Position numbers and translations under genes: made by a program | Shown: piece by piece, positions 7,640 through 15,996 of the stretch | Numbering within the stretch: the first letter of the stretch is position 1 | Layout of the letters: each line of letters starts with the position of its first letter | Notes under the pieces: model-generated | Databases searched by the model: none | Told to the model about the DNA's origin: nothing | Seen by the model: only the letters and a program-made list of their open reading frames with translations | DNA from: Flavobacterium galactosidilyticum | GTDB lineage: Bacteria > Bacteroidota > Bacteroidia > Flavobacteriales > Flavobacteriaceae | Direction: 5' to 3' | Length of the DNA stretch: 64,000 nucleotides | Assembly (NCBI RefSeq): GCF_020911945.1 | Contig: NZ_CP087135.1 | Coordinates: 3,128,501-3,192,500, forward strand

Positions 7640-9100
7640 ATGGATACAGAAATAAAATTAAAAGGTGACAGAATCATCGAACAAATCCCTTCAATAAAAG
7701 ATAAAGCACTCCGTATCAACTTGAACGAGAACATTTACGGAACTTTTGCAGAAATTGGAGCAGGACAGGAAACTGTAAGACATTTTTTTAGAGCTGGTGG
7801 TTCTTCTGGAACAATAGCAAAAGCAATGTCAGCGTATGACAAAGATTTTAGTGATGCCGTGTATGGAATCGAAGAAGATGGTCGATATGTTACGGAGAGC
7901 CGACTTAAAAAAATGCTTTCGCATGAAACAAACCTTATTGAGCAGCGCCTAAGCAGAGAAAAACATCCTAATAAAATGTTTTTTAGTTATGCAAATACCG
8001 TTGCTACTATTGATTTTGCTAAACAATTTAAAGGACACGGCTGGGTTGGAATTAGTTATCAAACAGAACCAGACGAAGCATACAACGAAATTATTCTTCA
8101 CATTCGTTTTAAAGAAACAGATATACGTTTGCAACAAGAAACGTTAGGAATTCTAGGCGTAAATTTGATATATGGTGCGTACTATAAAAATGATGACCCT
8201 AAAAGATTGCTGCGCTATTTATACGACCACTTAGATAAAGATCAGTTAGAAATAGATACTATCAACTTCTCAGGACCTCGTTTTGCTGATGTTGATAATC
8301 GTTTGATGAGTTTGCAGTTAGTAAAAAACGGAATGACAGATGCGGTTATGTTTAATCCAGACGGTAAAAACATTCTTCCTGCAGCCATTTTATACAAGAA
8401 AAACATACTTGCTTTTAGAGGAAGTTTCCGTCCTGTTACTAAAGTAAATATGGACATGTATGAGAAATCATTAAAAATGTTCGTGAACGAAAATAAAGTA
8501 GAAAAGGAAAATACACTTGTGGTTTTCGAAATTACCTTATCAAATCTTCGTTCTGACGGTGAAATTGACGAAAGAGATTTCATGGATCGTGCAGAATTAC
8601 TTTGTTCACTTGGGCAAACTGTAATGATTTCGAACTTCCAAGAATATTATAAAGTAGTTGAATATTTCTCTAATTATACTAAAGCCCGAATGGGATTAGC
8701 CATGGGCGTAAACAATTTAGTAGATATATTTGACGAGAAATATTACCGCCATTTAAGTGGTGGAATATTGGAAGCTTTTGGAAAATTATTTTACCGTGAT
8801 ATGAAAGTTTTCTTGTATCCAATGCTTGGGGAAGATGGCGATATTATCACTTCAGAAAATCTAAAAGTGCATCCAAGAATGAAAGAATTATACAAATTCT
8901 TCAAGTTCAATGGAAAAGTAGTAGATATTGATGATTACGATCCATCTATTTTAGAAGTATTCTCACGCGAGGTTTTGAATATGATTAATAATGGAAAACC
9001 GGGCTGGGAAATAATGCTTCCTTCAGGTATTTCAGAAATTATCAAGGAACACCAACTTTTTGGCTATGATCCAAATAAAGTTTTAAAGGAAATAAATTAA
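7640..9100 (+). CDS. Conserved 486-residue protein of unknown function
   Basis: I do not recognise a characterised family. The protein is soluble, with no signal peptide or membrane helix. It has a strongly conserved-looking glycine-rich N-terminal part (GTFAEIGAGQETVRHFFRAGGSSGTIAKAMSAYDK), a middle with WVGISYQT and FSGPRFADVDNRLMSLQLV, and a C-terminal half with NLRSDGEIDERDF, GQTVMISNFQEYYKVVEYF and LPSGISEII. I recall close homologues across Flavobacteriia carrying weak automatic names (for example nicotinate-nucleotide adenylyltransferase), but I see no HxGH motif to support that one. The gene is monocistronic with its own promoter and a hairpin terminator at 9134-9171. Confidence 0.85.
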   Translation: MDTEIKLKGDRIIEQIPSIKDKALRINLNENIYGTFAEIGAGQETVRHFFRAGGSSGTIAKAMSAYDKDFSDAVYGIEEDGRYVTESRLKKMLSHETNLIEQRLSREKHPNKMFFSYANTVATIDFAKQFKGHGWVGISYQTEPDEAYNEIILHIRFKETDIRLQQETLGILGVNLIYGAYYKNDDPKRLLRYLYDHLDKDQLEIDTINFSGPRFADVDNRLMSLQLVKNGMTDAVMFNPDGKNILPAAILYKKNILAFRGSFRPVTKVNMDMYEKSLKMFVNENKVEKENTLVVFEITLSNLRSDGEIDERDFMDRAELLCSLGQTVMISNFQEYYKVVEYFSNYTKARMGLAMGVNNLVDIFDEKYYRHLSGGILEAFGKLFYRDMKVFLYPMLGEDGDIITSENLKVHPRMKELYKFFKFNGKVVDIDDYDPSILEVFSREVLNMINNGKPGWEIMLPSGISEIIKEHQLFGYDPNKVLKEIN

Positions 9101-9133
9101 AATCTAGCAGTTAATACTAAAGATTTTAAACTA

Positions 9134-9171
9134 AAAAAGCCAAGAAGTACATGATACTGTCTTGGCTTTTT
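9134..9171 (+). terminator. Intrinsic terminator
   Basis: An imperfect stem AAAAAGCCAAGA/TCTTGGCTTTTT with a run of T, 34 bp after the stop of the upstream gene. Confidence 0.75.
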
Positions 9172-9184
9172 GATTCTTATTAGA

Positions 9185-9303
9185 AGCTAATCCAGCCTTA
9201 CGCTATAGTCTTCACTCAAAAACTTTATTTTATTAGCTCGTAGTATGAACTTCCTCTAGTTGCTTTGCTTCTCACATAAAATATAGCTATTCCCATCAGG
9301 GCT
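9185..9303 (-). repeat. Degenerate dispersed intergenic repeat, copy A
   Basis: On the minus strand this begins CCCTGATGGGAATAGC, contains GTGAGAAGCAAAGC, and ends AAGGCTGGATTAGC. The same order of motifs occurs at 9929-10008 and at 36265-36421, with termini like TAGCCCnGATnGnA...AGC and ...GGATTAGC. It is non-coding, lies between a terminator and the bcp gene, and is diverged from the other copies. I read it as a non-autonomous repeat or a remnant of one, of the kind scattered in Flavobacterium intergenic DNA. Confidence 0.55.
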
Positions 9304-9381
9304 GCCGCTATTGTCTGGGCCAAAACACAAGACTTTGGAAACATTCGCATTACCTTTAACTCTTGATTCGAATAAATAACC

Positions 9382-9834
9382 TTACTTCAAAATCTGCGCT
9401 GCGTGTTCCTTCGTTTTTACTTTTTCGATAACGTCATCAATAATTCCGTTCTCGTCAATTACAAAAGTAGTTCTGTGAATTCCGTCGTATTCTTTTCCCA
9501 TAAATTTTTTAGGACCCCAAACTCCAAAAGCTTGAATTACTGATTTATCAATATCTGCTAATAAAGGGAATTGGAATTCATATTTATCTTTAAATTTAGT
9601 CTGCGCTACAGCTGAATCAGCACTTACGCCTAGTAGTTCATAATTATTTGCTTTAAAACGCTCATAATTATCTCTTAAGTCGCATGCCTCAGCGGTACAG
9701 CCAGGTGTACTAGCTTTTGGGTAAAAGAAAACCACTAATTTTTTTCCTTTATAATCTGCTAATTGGTGCAACTTTCCGTCTTGGTCTAGGCTTGAAAAAT
9801 CAGGTGCTTTGTCTCCTTTTTTTAATGTTATCAT
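9382..9834 (-). CDS. bcp: Thioredoxin-dependent peroxiredoxin Bcp/PrxQ
   Basis: A 150-residue cytosolic peroxiredoxin that reduces hydrogen peroxide and organic hydroperoxides with thioredoxin as electron donor. The active-site block reads FFYPKASTPGCTAEACDLRD: peroxidatic Cys in PGCT and a resolving Cys five residues later, the atypical two-Cys arrangement of the PrxQ/Bcp class. Other family markers are KKGDKAPDFSSLDQDG near the N-terminus, YELLGVSADS, and HRTTFVIDENGII. The length matches the family. It is monocistronic and flanked on both sides by copies of a dispersed intergenic repeat. Confidence 0.95.
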   Translation of the reverse strand: MITLKKGDKAPDFSSLDQDGKLHQLADYKGKKLVVFFYPKASTPGCTAEACDLRDNYERFKANNYELLGVSADSAVAQTKFKDKYEFQFPLLADIDKSVIQAFGVWGPKKFMGKEYDGIHRTTFVIDENGIIDDVIEKVKTKEHAAQILK

Positions 9835-9928
9835 GTTTTTTTATTTAACAGCAATGTGATCGACGTTTTTCTCGCAACGTTCATAAAGCTTTATTAGTAC
9901 TTATAATTTCTTTGATTCCTATTTACTT

Positions 9929-10008
9929 CGCCCCAGATGGAAGTGAAAAGCCCAGACTGAAAAAAAGTTTTTTGAGGGAGGACTTGTAATGGACAGCTGG
10001 ATTAGGCA
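9929..10008 (+). repeat. Degenerate dispersed intergenic repeat, copy B
   Basis: It begins CGCCCCAGATGGAAGTGAAAAGCC, passes through GAGGGAGGAC, and ends CAGCTGGATTAGGC. This is the same motif order as copies A and C but shorter (about 80 bp), as if internally deleted. It lies between bcp and nth and contains no ORF. Confidence 0.55.
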
Positions 10009-10052
10009 CATACTTAAAATTAAACTATTTTTACAGTCATAAAAATACAAAA

Positions 10053-10703
10053 ATGAACAAACAGGAAAGGGTAACTTTTGTTATAAATACGTTAAAAGAA
10101 CTATATCCCACCATTCCAGTGCCGCTGGACCATAAAGATCCGTACACCTTGCTGATTGCGGTTTTACTTTCGGCACAATGCACGGATGTTCGCGTAAATC
10201 AAATAACGCCTTTACTTTTCGCCAAGGCTGACAATCCGTATGATATGATTAAAATGTCAGTGGAAGAGATTAAGGAAATTATTCGTCCTTGTGGCTTATC
10301 GCCAATGAAATCTAAAGGAATTCATGGTTTATCTCATATTCTAATTGACAAACACGGCGGAAAAGTACCTCAAAGTTTTGAATTTCTAGAAGAATTACCA
10401 GCTGTGGGACATAAAACAGCTAGTGTGGTGATGTCACAAGCTTTTGGAGTTCCAGCTTTTCCTGTTGACACACACATTCATCGCTTGATGTATCGTTGGA
10501 ATTTGACCAACGGAAAAAATGTGGTTCAAACGGAGAAAGATGCAAAACGCATTTTCCCAGAGGAAATATGGAATGATTTACACTTACAAATTATTTGGTA
10601 CGGAAGGGAATATTCACCTGCACGTGGCTGGGATTTAGAAAAAGATATTATCACAAAAACAATTGGTCGAAAAACCGTACTTGATTCCTATTACAAGAAG
10701 TAA
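10053..10703 (+). CDS. nth: Endonuclease III (DNA glycosylase/AP lyase) lacking the iron-sulfur cluster motif
   Basis: A 216-residue base-excision-repair enzyme removing oxidised pyrimidines. The helix-hairpin-helix/GPD domain is clear: LLSAQCTD, then LEELPAVGHKTASVV with the catalytic Lys, then FPVDTHIHRL with the catalytic Asp. Classical Nth ends with C-x6-C-x2-C-x5-C for a [4Fe-4S] cluster. Here the matching segment reads LQIIWYGREYSPARGWDLEKD and the rest of the tail has no cysteine at all, so the cluster is absent. The length and intact catalytic residues suggest an active, cluster-free variant rather than a damaged gene. It is monocistronic with a strong terminator. Confidence 0.92.
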   Translation: MNKQERVTFVINTLKELYPTIPVPLDHKDPYTLLIAVLLSAQCTDVRVNQITPLLFAKADNPYDMIKMSVEEIKEIIRPCGLSPMKSKGIHGLSHILIDKHGGKVPQSFEFLEELPAVGHKTASVVMSQAFGVPAFPVDTHIHRLMYRWNLTNGKNVVQTEKDAKRIFPEEIWNDLHLQIIWYGREYSPARGWDLEKDIITKTIGRKTVLDSYYKK

Positions 10704-10720
10704 ACAAAGATTTAAATTCA

Positions 10721-10763
10721 AAAATCCCACTACATTCGATTTGAATAGAGTGGGATTTTTTTT
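10721..10763. terminator. Intrinsic terminator after nth
   Basis: The stem AAAATCCCACT/AGTGGGATTTT is followed by nine or more T. It also faces the minus-strand small gene ending at 10799. Confidence 0.85.
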
Positions 10764-10798
10764 TAAAATTAGACTGAAATAGCGTTTGTCTATTTTTT

Positions 10799-10942
10799 CT
10801 AGTTTGAAATAATTTCGATATTTACATTATTAATTTTTATCACGCTCAGCGCTTTGGAGTAGCTTAATAAAAAAGAAATTGTTTCTTCTCTTGGTTTCAT
10901 AGACTGTGAAACCGATGCTTTTTTTGAGTAAATTTTTGCCAT
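10799..10942 (-). CDS. Small conserved 47-residue protein downstream of the sigma factor gene
   Basis: The likely product starts MAKIYSKKASVSQSMKPREE and continues ETISFLLSYSKALSVIKI to the end. It is basic at the N-terminus and has no membrane segment. I chose the ATG at 10942 because the upstream extension reads through an inverted repeat and has no family-like residues. The composition and the SMKPREETISFLLSYSKAL core look like a genuine protein, and I believe similar short genes occur beside ECF sigma genes in Flavobacterium. It lies 53 bp downstream of the sigma factor gene on the same strand, so co-transcription is likely. The function is unknown. Confidence 0.65.
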   Translation of the reverse strand: MAKIYSKKASVSQSMKPREETISFLLSYSKALSVIKINNVNIEIISN

Positions 10943-10964
10943 AAAGTAATAATTATTTGCTTTT

Positions 10965-10991
10965 ATATTACAACGCAGCAAGCTGTAATAT
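10965..10991 (-). other. Inverted repeat between the sigma factor gene and the 47-residue gene
   Basis: ATATTACA (10965-10972) and TGTAATAT (10984-10991) form an 8-bp perfect stem around an 11-nt loop. No T-run follows on the minus strand. It might be a processing or attenuation hairpin that sets the ratio of the two products, or a protein-binding palindrome. Confidence 0.4.
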
Positions 10992-10995
10992 ATTG

Positions 10996-11580
10996 CTAAT
11001 TGGTTAAAACAATTTGGTGCTTATCAATTACTTTTCTCAAATTCATCAATGCGTAACGCATTCTACCTAATGCTGTGTTAATACTTACTCCAGTAGATTC
11101 TGAAATTTCTTTGAAACTCATATCTTGATACATTCGCATGACCAGAACTTCTTTTTGATCAGCAGGCAATTCTTGAATAAGCTTTTGCAAATCCATTTCA
11201 ACTTGCTCAGCAATGATTTTATTTTCGATAGTTAAAGAGTCGTCAGACATAATAGAAAAAATAGAAAACTCCTCTGTTTCCCTAAACATTGGCATCTTTT
11301 TATTCTTTCTATAGTGATCCACAACAAGATTGTGAGAAATACGCATAACCCAAGGAAGGAATTTACCTTCTTCGTTATAAGAATTTGATTTCAAGGTTTT
11401 AATCACTTTAATGAAAGTGTCCTGAAAAATATCGTTTGTTATATCTCTGTCTGGAATTTTAGAATATATAAATCCGTAAATTTTCGATTCGTGCCTCTTT
11501 ATCAATTTAGTTAAGGCATCCTCATTACCTGCGACATATTCCTTAACTAATGACGCGTCTGGAAGTTGTATATTAACCAT
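10996..11580 (-). CDS. RNA polymerase sigma factor, ECF (sigma-70 family)
   Basis: A 194-residue ECF sigma factor. Region 2 is visible as YGFIYSKIPDRDITNDIFQDTFIKVIKTL and LPWVMRISHNLVVDHYRKNKKMP. Region 4 is ELPADQKEVLVMRMYQDMSFKEISESTGVSINTALGRMRYALMNLRK, whose helix-turn-helix binds the -35 element. No anti-sigma factor gene is next to it. Instead a 47-residue gene follows on the same strand, so control may be through expression rather than a membrane anti-sigma. The regulon cannot be inferred. It resembles the housekeeping-like ECF sigma found throughout Flavobacteriaceae. Confidence 0.93.
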   Translation of the reverse strand: MVNIQLPDASLVKEYVAGNEDALTKLIKRHESKIYGFIYSKIPDRDITNDIFQDTFIKVIKTLKSNSYNEEGKFLPWVMRISHNLVVDHYRKNKKMPMFRETEEFSIFSIMSDDSLTIENKIIAEQVEMDLQKLIQELPADQKEVLVMRMYQDMSFKEISESTGVSINTALGRMRYALMNLRKVIDKHQIVLTN

Positions 11581-11914
11581 AATGTTACTTTTTAGTTTTA
11601 ATTAAAATAGGTAGATTTCTCTAAAAAGTATTTTTTTATTATAGGCTAATTTTTTTTTAGTTTGTTAAGCGGTCAAATTTAACTAATTAATTGTTCAAGA
11701 TGCAAATAAAATTAAGTAAAATTAACTTAAAAATTCTTGATTTATAATAAACAATGACTTATTTCGTTCAATAACGCAAAAAATAACAATAAAAAACGTA
11801 CCTAAACAGATCCCTTTTCACAATTATAAATAGAGTTGTTAGCTGAAATTTGTGATTTGTTCATTCCCAGTTGTCTATTGAAAATTGTTTACTTTTGTGA
11901 AAATTATTATTTTT
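11581..11914. other. Divergent intergenic region, sigma factor / uvrA
   Basis: About 330 bp of very AT-rich DNA between two divergent genes. It holds the uvrA promoter at its right end. I cannot identify a TAnnTTTG box for the sigma factor gene or any RNA or repeat element. Confidence 0.5.
11871..11897 (+). promoter_or_regulatory. uvrA promoter (TTG, 16-bp gap, TACTTTTG)
   Basis: TTG at 11871-11873 and TACTTTTG at 11890-11897 match the Bacteroidetes -33/-7 pattern, though the spacer is a little short. It ends 17 bp before the ATG at 11915 and excludes the earlier in-frame start at 11885. Confidence 0.6.
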
Positions 11915-14704
11915 ATGCAAGTTGACCTTTCTAAATTAGATCCAAAGAAAAATATCATCATAAAAGGAGCACAAGTACATAATTTAAAAAATGTAGATGT
12001 TGCAATTCCTAGAAATAAATTAGTGGTTATTACTGGACTTTCAGGCTCGGGAAAATCAAGTTTAGCATTTGATACTTTGTACGCCGAAGGGCAACGCCGT
12101 TATGTAGAAAGTTTATCTTCCTACGCCCGACAATTCCTAGGAAGATTAGACAAACCAAAAGTAGAATACATCAAAGGAATTGCTCCTGCAATTGCTATCG
12201 AACAAAAGGTAAATACTACAAATGCCCGCTCCACTGTAGGAACCTCAACAGAAATATACGATTATATAAAATTACTTTTTGCTCGAATTGGAAGAACGTA
12301 TTCCCCAGTTTCTGGTCGTGAAGTAAAAAAAAATACAGTAACTGATGTTGTTTCAGAAGTAAAAACTTTTGAATTAGATAGTAAATGGTTGCTCCTCGCT
12401 CCTATTCATTTAGAAGAAGGCAGGAAACTCGAAGACAAACTTAAAGTACTTTTGCAACAAGGTTTTGCCCGAATTTTAGTGGACAATGAAATGGTTCGTT
12501 TAGACGACTTACCGGATTCATTAGATAAAAAAGAAATTCTTTTAATTATTGACAGAATTGTAGTTAAGGAAGAAGAAGAGTTTTACAATCGTCTTGCTGA
12601 TGCGGTGCAAACTGCCTTTTTTGAAGGAAAAGGAATTTGCTATTTGCAAGAATTAAACTCGGATAAAAAGTATACGTATTCTAGTAATTTTGAATTAGAC
12701 GGGATTACTTTCTTGGAGCCAAATGTTCATTTATTTAGCTTTAATAATCCTTATGGAGCATGCCCTGTATGCGAAGGTTACGGAAATATTATAGGCATTG
12801 ATGCCGAATTAGTAGTTCCAAATACTACTTTATCCATTTTTGAAAATGCAATTTTCCCCTGGCGAGGTGAAAGCATGAGTTGGTTTAGAGATGAATTAGT
12901 GAACAACGCTTACAAATTTGATTTTCCCATTCACAAACCTTTCTTTCAATTATCTGAAGATCAAAAAGAATTAATTTGGAATGGAAATGAATATTTTCAA
13001 GGTCTAAATGGTTTCTTTAAAGAATTAGAAGAAAAAAATTACAAAATACAAAACCGTGTGATGCTCTCTCGTTATCGCGGGAAAACCAAGTGTTATTCTT
13101 GCAAAGGAAAGCGATTGAGAGTGGAAGCATCCTATGTAAAAATCAATTCTAAAACGGTTTCTGATTTAGTTGATTTACCTATTAAGCATTTAGTTCGCTT
13201 TTTTGACAGCATAGAATTAGATGTTTATGAAAAACAAATTGCAAAACGTTTATTAGTAGAAATCAATAACAGATTGTCCTTTTTGACAGAAGTAGGCTTA
13301 GATTATTTAACACTAAACCGAAATTCGGCAACACTTTCTGGTGGAGAATCCCAGCGTATTAATCTAGCGACTTCTTTAGGAAGTAGTTTGGTGGGTTCCA
13401 TGTATATTCTCGATGAACCGAGTATTGGTTTACACCCAAAAGACACAGAAAGATTAATAAAAGTATTGATTTCACTTCGAGATTTAGGCAATACCGTTAT
13501 TGTGGTAGAACACGATGAAGACATCATGAAAGCTGCAGATATGATTATCGACATTGGTCCAGAAGCAGGAACCTTAGGTGGAAATCTAGTGGCTCAAGGA
13601 ACATTTGAAGAAATTCTAAAATCGACTTCACTTACTGCAAAATACCTTAATGGTGATTTAGAAATTTCTGTACCAAAGAAAAGAAGATTATTCAAAAATT
13701 ATATTGAAATTAAAGGTGCTAGAGAAAATAATCTTCAAAATATTGATGTTACTTTCCCACTAGACGTTCTTACCGTAATCACAGGAGTTTCTGGAAGCGG
13801 AAAAAGTACACTTATCAAGAAAATTTTGTTTCCAGCAATGCAAAAAAAGCTGGAAAATGTAGGTGAAAAAGCAGGCCAATTTACGGAAATGACAGGTTCA
13901 TTTTCACAAATCAAACATATTGAATATGTAGATCAAAATCCTATTGGTCGAAGTTCACGTTCTAATCCTGTTACGTATATCAAAGCGTATGATGACATTA
14001 GAGAATTATACGCCAAAGAAAAACTATCTAAAATAAGAGGTTATCAGGCCAAACACTTTTCGTTTAATGTAGATGGTGGTCGCTGTGAAACTTGTAAAGG
14101 AGAAGGTTCTATCAATGTAGAAATGGTCTTTATGGCCGATGTTCAGTTGCCTTGTGAAACTTGTAATGGAAAAAGATTCAAAAAAGAAGTATTAGAAGTG
14201 GCTTTTGAAGATAAAAACATACATGATATACTGACCATGACTGTTGATGACGCTATTGCTTTCTTTATCGCTAACAAGCAAGCAAAAATCATTCAAAAAC
14301 TACAACCCCTACAAGATGTCGGATTAGGATATGTACAATTAGGACAATCTTCCTCTACACTTTCTGGCGGAGAAGCGCAACGTATTAAATTGGCTTCCTT
14401 CTTAGTAAAAGGAGCTACGAAAGACAAAGCACTTTTTGTTTTTGACGAGCCTACAACAGGATTGCATTTTCATGACATCAAGAAATTATTAACTTCGTTT
14501 GATGCTTTAATAGAGAAAGGACATTCCATAATTGTAATTGAACACAACCTTGACCTTATAAAGTGTGCGGATTGGGTTATCGATTTAGGCCCTGAAGGTG
14601 GAGAAAACGGTGGTCAGTTACTCGCTGTAGGAACACCCGAAGAAATTGCCAAAAACAAAAAATCAATTACAGGTGCTTATTTGAAAGCAGTTCTAAAGAA
14701 ATAA
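11915..14704 (+). CDS. uvrA: Excinuclease ABC subunit A
   Basis: A 929-residue nucleotide-excision-repair damage sensor, an ATPase of the ABC class that loads UvrB on damaged DNA. Seen: first Walker [10 protein letters not shown]; zinc modules with CPVCEGYG and CYSCKGKRL; first ABC signature LSGGESQR with Walker [12 protein letters not shown]; second Walker [10 protein letters not shown]; zinc finger CETCKGEG...CETCNGKRF; second signature LSGGEAQR with DEPTTGLHF. Everything needed is present and the length is normal. The start at 11915 is preferred because the promoter overlaps the earlier in-frame start. uvrB lies 27 kb away in the same orientation, so the two are not one operon. Confidence 0.97.
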   Translation: MQVDLSKLDPKKNIIIKGAQVHNLKNVDVAIPRNKLVVITGLSGSGKSSLAFDTLYAEGQRRYVESLSSYARQFLGRLDKPKVEYIKGIAPAIAIEQKVNTTNARSTVGTSTEIYDYIKLLFARIGRTYSPVSGREVKKNTVTDVVSEVKTFELDSKWLLLAPIHLEEGRKLEDKLKVLLQQGFARILVDNEMVRLDDLPDSLDKKEILLIIDRIVVKEEEEFYNRLADAVQTAFFEGKGICYLQELNSDKKYTYSSNFELDGITFLEPNVHLFSFNNPYGACPVCEGYGNIIGIDAELVVPNTTLSIFENAIFPWRGESMSWFRDELVNNAYKFDFPIHKPFFQLSEDQKELIWNGNEYFQGLNGFFKELEEKNYKIQNRVMLSRYRGKTKCYSCKGKRLRVEASYVKINSKTVSDLVDLPIKHLVRFFDSIELDVYEKQIAKRLLVEINNRLSFLTEVGLDYLTLNRNSATLSGGESQRINLATSLGSSLVGSMYILDEPSIGLHPKDTERLIKVLISLRDLGNTVIVVEHDEDIMKAADMIIDIGPEAGTLGGNLVAQGTFEEILKSTSLTAKYLNGDLEISVPKKRRLFKNYIEIKGARENNLQNIDVTFPLDVLTVITGVSGSGKSTLIKKILFPAMQKKLENVGEKAGQFTEMTGSFSQIKHIEYVDQNPIGRSSRSNPVTYIKAYDDIRELYAKEKLSKIRGYQAKHFSFNVDGGRCETCKGEGSINVEMVFMADVQLPCETCNGKRFKKEVLEVAFEDKNIHDILTMTVDDAIAFFIANKQAKIIQKLQPLQDVGLGYVQLGQSSSTLSGGEAQRIKLASFLVKGATKDKALFVFDEPTTGLHFHDIKKLLTSFDALIEKGHSIIVIEHNLDLIKCADWVIDLGPEGGENGGQLLAVGTPEEIAKNKKSITGAYLKAVLKK

Positions 14705-14708
14705 AAAA

Positions 14709-14744
14709 AAAGCCGATAAATCCATTTCTAGACTTATCGGCTTT
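14709..14744. terminator. Terminator hairpin after uvrA
   Basis: AAAGCCGATAA/TTATCGGCTTT has a perfect 11-bp stem, with A-rich left and T-containing right flanks. It lies between convergent genes and can act on both strands. Confidence 0.75.
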
Positions 14745-14764
14745 CTATTATTATTATAATGTTT

Positions 14765-15526
14765 CTAGAATCTATATCCTAAACTTAAACCGCTTCTAAT
14801 CCCAGCCCATGGGCCGCTTATTTTTATTGTTGCGCCATTTGCGTTAGCTTTAGCTTCAATATCTCCTATAGGAAGATCAATATTATCAAGCTCTTTTTGA
14901 AGTTCGGCTTGCTCAAACGGAGTCAACGTTCTATCAGTTACACCTGCAAAATCACCTTTTGAAGTACCATAATGAGGTCCAGCAATCCACCAGTCTAAAA
15001 TTATATTTTTACCCAAATTAAATTGAGCTCCAAACTGTAGTCCAAAAGTATTAGCAGTTAGTTTACCACCCATATCGATATCCTCCTGAGGACCTAAATC
15101 ACTACTGAATGTAAAATTCACATCACTAATATCATATTTTAAATGCCTGTAAAATGGAGCGATATAAAATCCTTTTCCGTAGCCTTTTCCTAGATAAAAT
15201 CGAACCTCAGGCGTAATAGCCGAATATCCTAATTGTGCATTGTTGAACATATCTTTGGTATCAGGATCGTCTGATACTAAATCATTTATCTGCGATTTAA
15301 AAGGCACGCTTCCTTTAGATATAAAACTATATCCAACTACAACGCCAATGCGTTTAGTCAGAATTCTTTCATATTGAAATTGAACATTTTTAAAAGCAAG
15401 ACTTGTCAAACTAATTTTTACATTATTATTTTTTGTCATAAAGTCATCATTTGAATCCGCTGTTTGCGAGAAACCAATAAAAACGCTACAAAAAACAAAT
15501 GTAATGGAGAGTAAAACTTTTTTCAT
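14765..15526 (-). CDS. Outer membrane beta-barrel protein
   Basis: A 253-residue protein with signal peptide MKKVLLSITFVFCSVFIGFSQ, then alternating amphipathic strands (FQYERILTKRIGVVVGYSFI, EVRFYLGKGYGKGFYIAPFYRHLKY, NTFGLQFGAQFNLGKNIILDWWIAGPHYG) and a C-terminal aromatic residue (GIRSGLSLGYRF), the usual barrel ending for outer membrane insertion. It resembles DUF3575-type and other small Bacteroidetes barrels; the function is unknown. The ORF is open up to 15583, but I start at the Met preceding the signal peptide. It follows the 99-residue membrane protein gene with a gap of about 40 bp. Confidence 0.82.
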   Translation of the reverse strand: MKKVLLSITFVFCSVFIGFSQTADSNDDFMTKNNNVKISLTSLAFKNVQFQYERILTKRIGVVVGYSFISKGSVPFKSQINDLVSDDPDTKDMFNNAQLGYSAITPEVRFYLGKGYGKGFYIAPFYRHLKYDISDVNFTFSSDLGPQEDIDMGGKLTANTFGLQFGAQFNLGKNIILDWWIAGPHYGTSKGDFAGVTDRTLTPFEQAELQKELDNIDLPIGDIEAKANANGATIKISGPWAGIRSGLSLGYRF

Positions 15527-15567
15527 AAATTTTGATTTTAAGTTATTTATGGACCAAATATAATACA

Positions 15568-15867
15568 TTATCCCATATAACATTTCTCTTCGAAAGGATT
15601 TCCATCTTCATCTAATGCAACCAGTATTTTTTTAGCTTTTGAAGAAACTTGCGATATATAAATCCACACGATTGACCAAAGTCCAAGCGTGGCACAAAAC
15701 ATAAAAAAATTAGAAATGTGATCTACCTTCTTTTCACTTTTAAGTAAAATAGCATACGGCAATTTATCATTTCTCTCTAAAATCACAAATCCGTTGTTGG
15801 TTTTATTAGTTAAAATAGAGGAGAATTTTATTAAATTTTCGTCATTTACACTATTATTACTTTTCAT
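15568..15867 (-). CDS. Small membrane protein, uncharacterised
   Basis: A 99-residue protein with an N-terminal soluble part (about residues 1-50), one clear membrane helix (SNFFMFCATLGLWSIVWIYISQV) and a short charged tail. I do not recognise a family. A minus-strand -7 box is present upstream, and the barrel protein gene follows closely, so the two probably share a transcript. Confidence 0.7.
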   Translation of the reverse strand: MKSNNSVNDENLIKFSSILTNKTNNGFVILERNDKLPYAILLKSEKKVDHISNFFMFCATLGLWSIVWIYISQVSSKAKKILVALDEDGNPFEEKCYMG

Positions 15868-15923
15868 AGTACCTAAGATTATTAACCTGTTAATTAGATT
15901 GTTAGTGCTAAAAATAGCAATCG

Positions 15924-15931
15924 CAAATTTA
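15924..15931 (-). promoter_or_regulatory. -7 box (TAAATTTG on minus strand)
   Basis: An exact TAnnTTTG match on the minus strand, 57 bp upstream of the 99-residue membrane protein start. Confidence 0.5.
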
Positions 15932-15996
15932 AAAGCTTATTTAGAATCTCACAATACCCACTTTTAGTGATATTTCGGCTAGATGATTTAGAAAAA

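Noticed and set aside
8242..8583. 113-residue ORF on the minus strand inside the 486-residue gene
   Set aside because: It is antisense to a long, well-formed gene and its sequence is low in complexity and without motifs; treated as a shadow frame.
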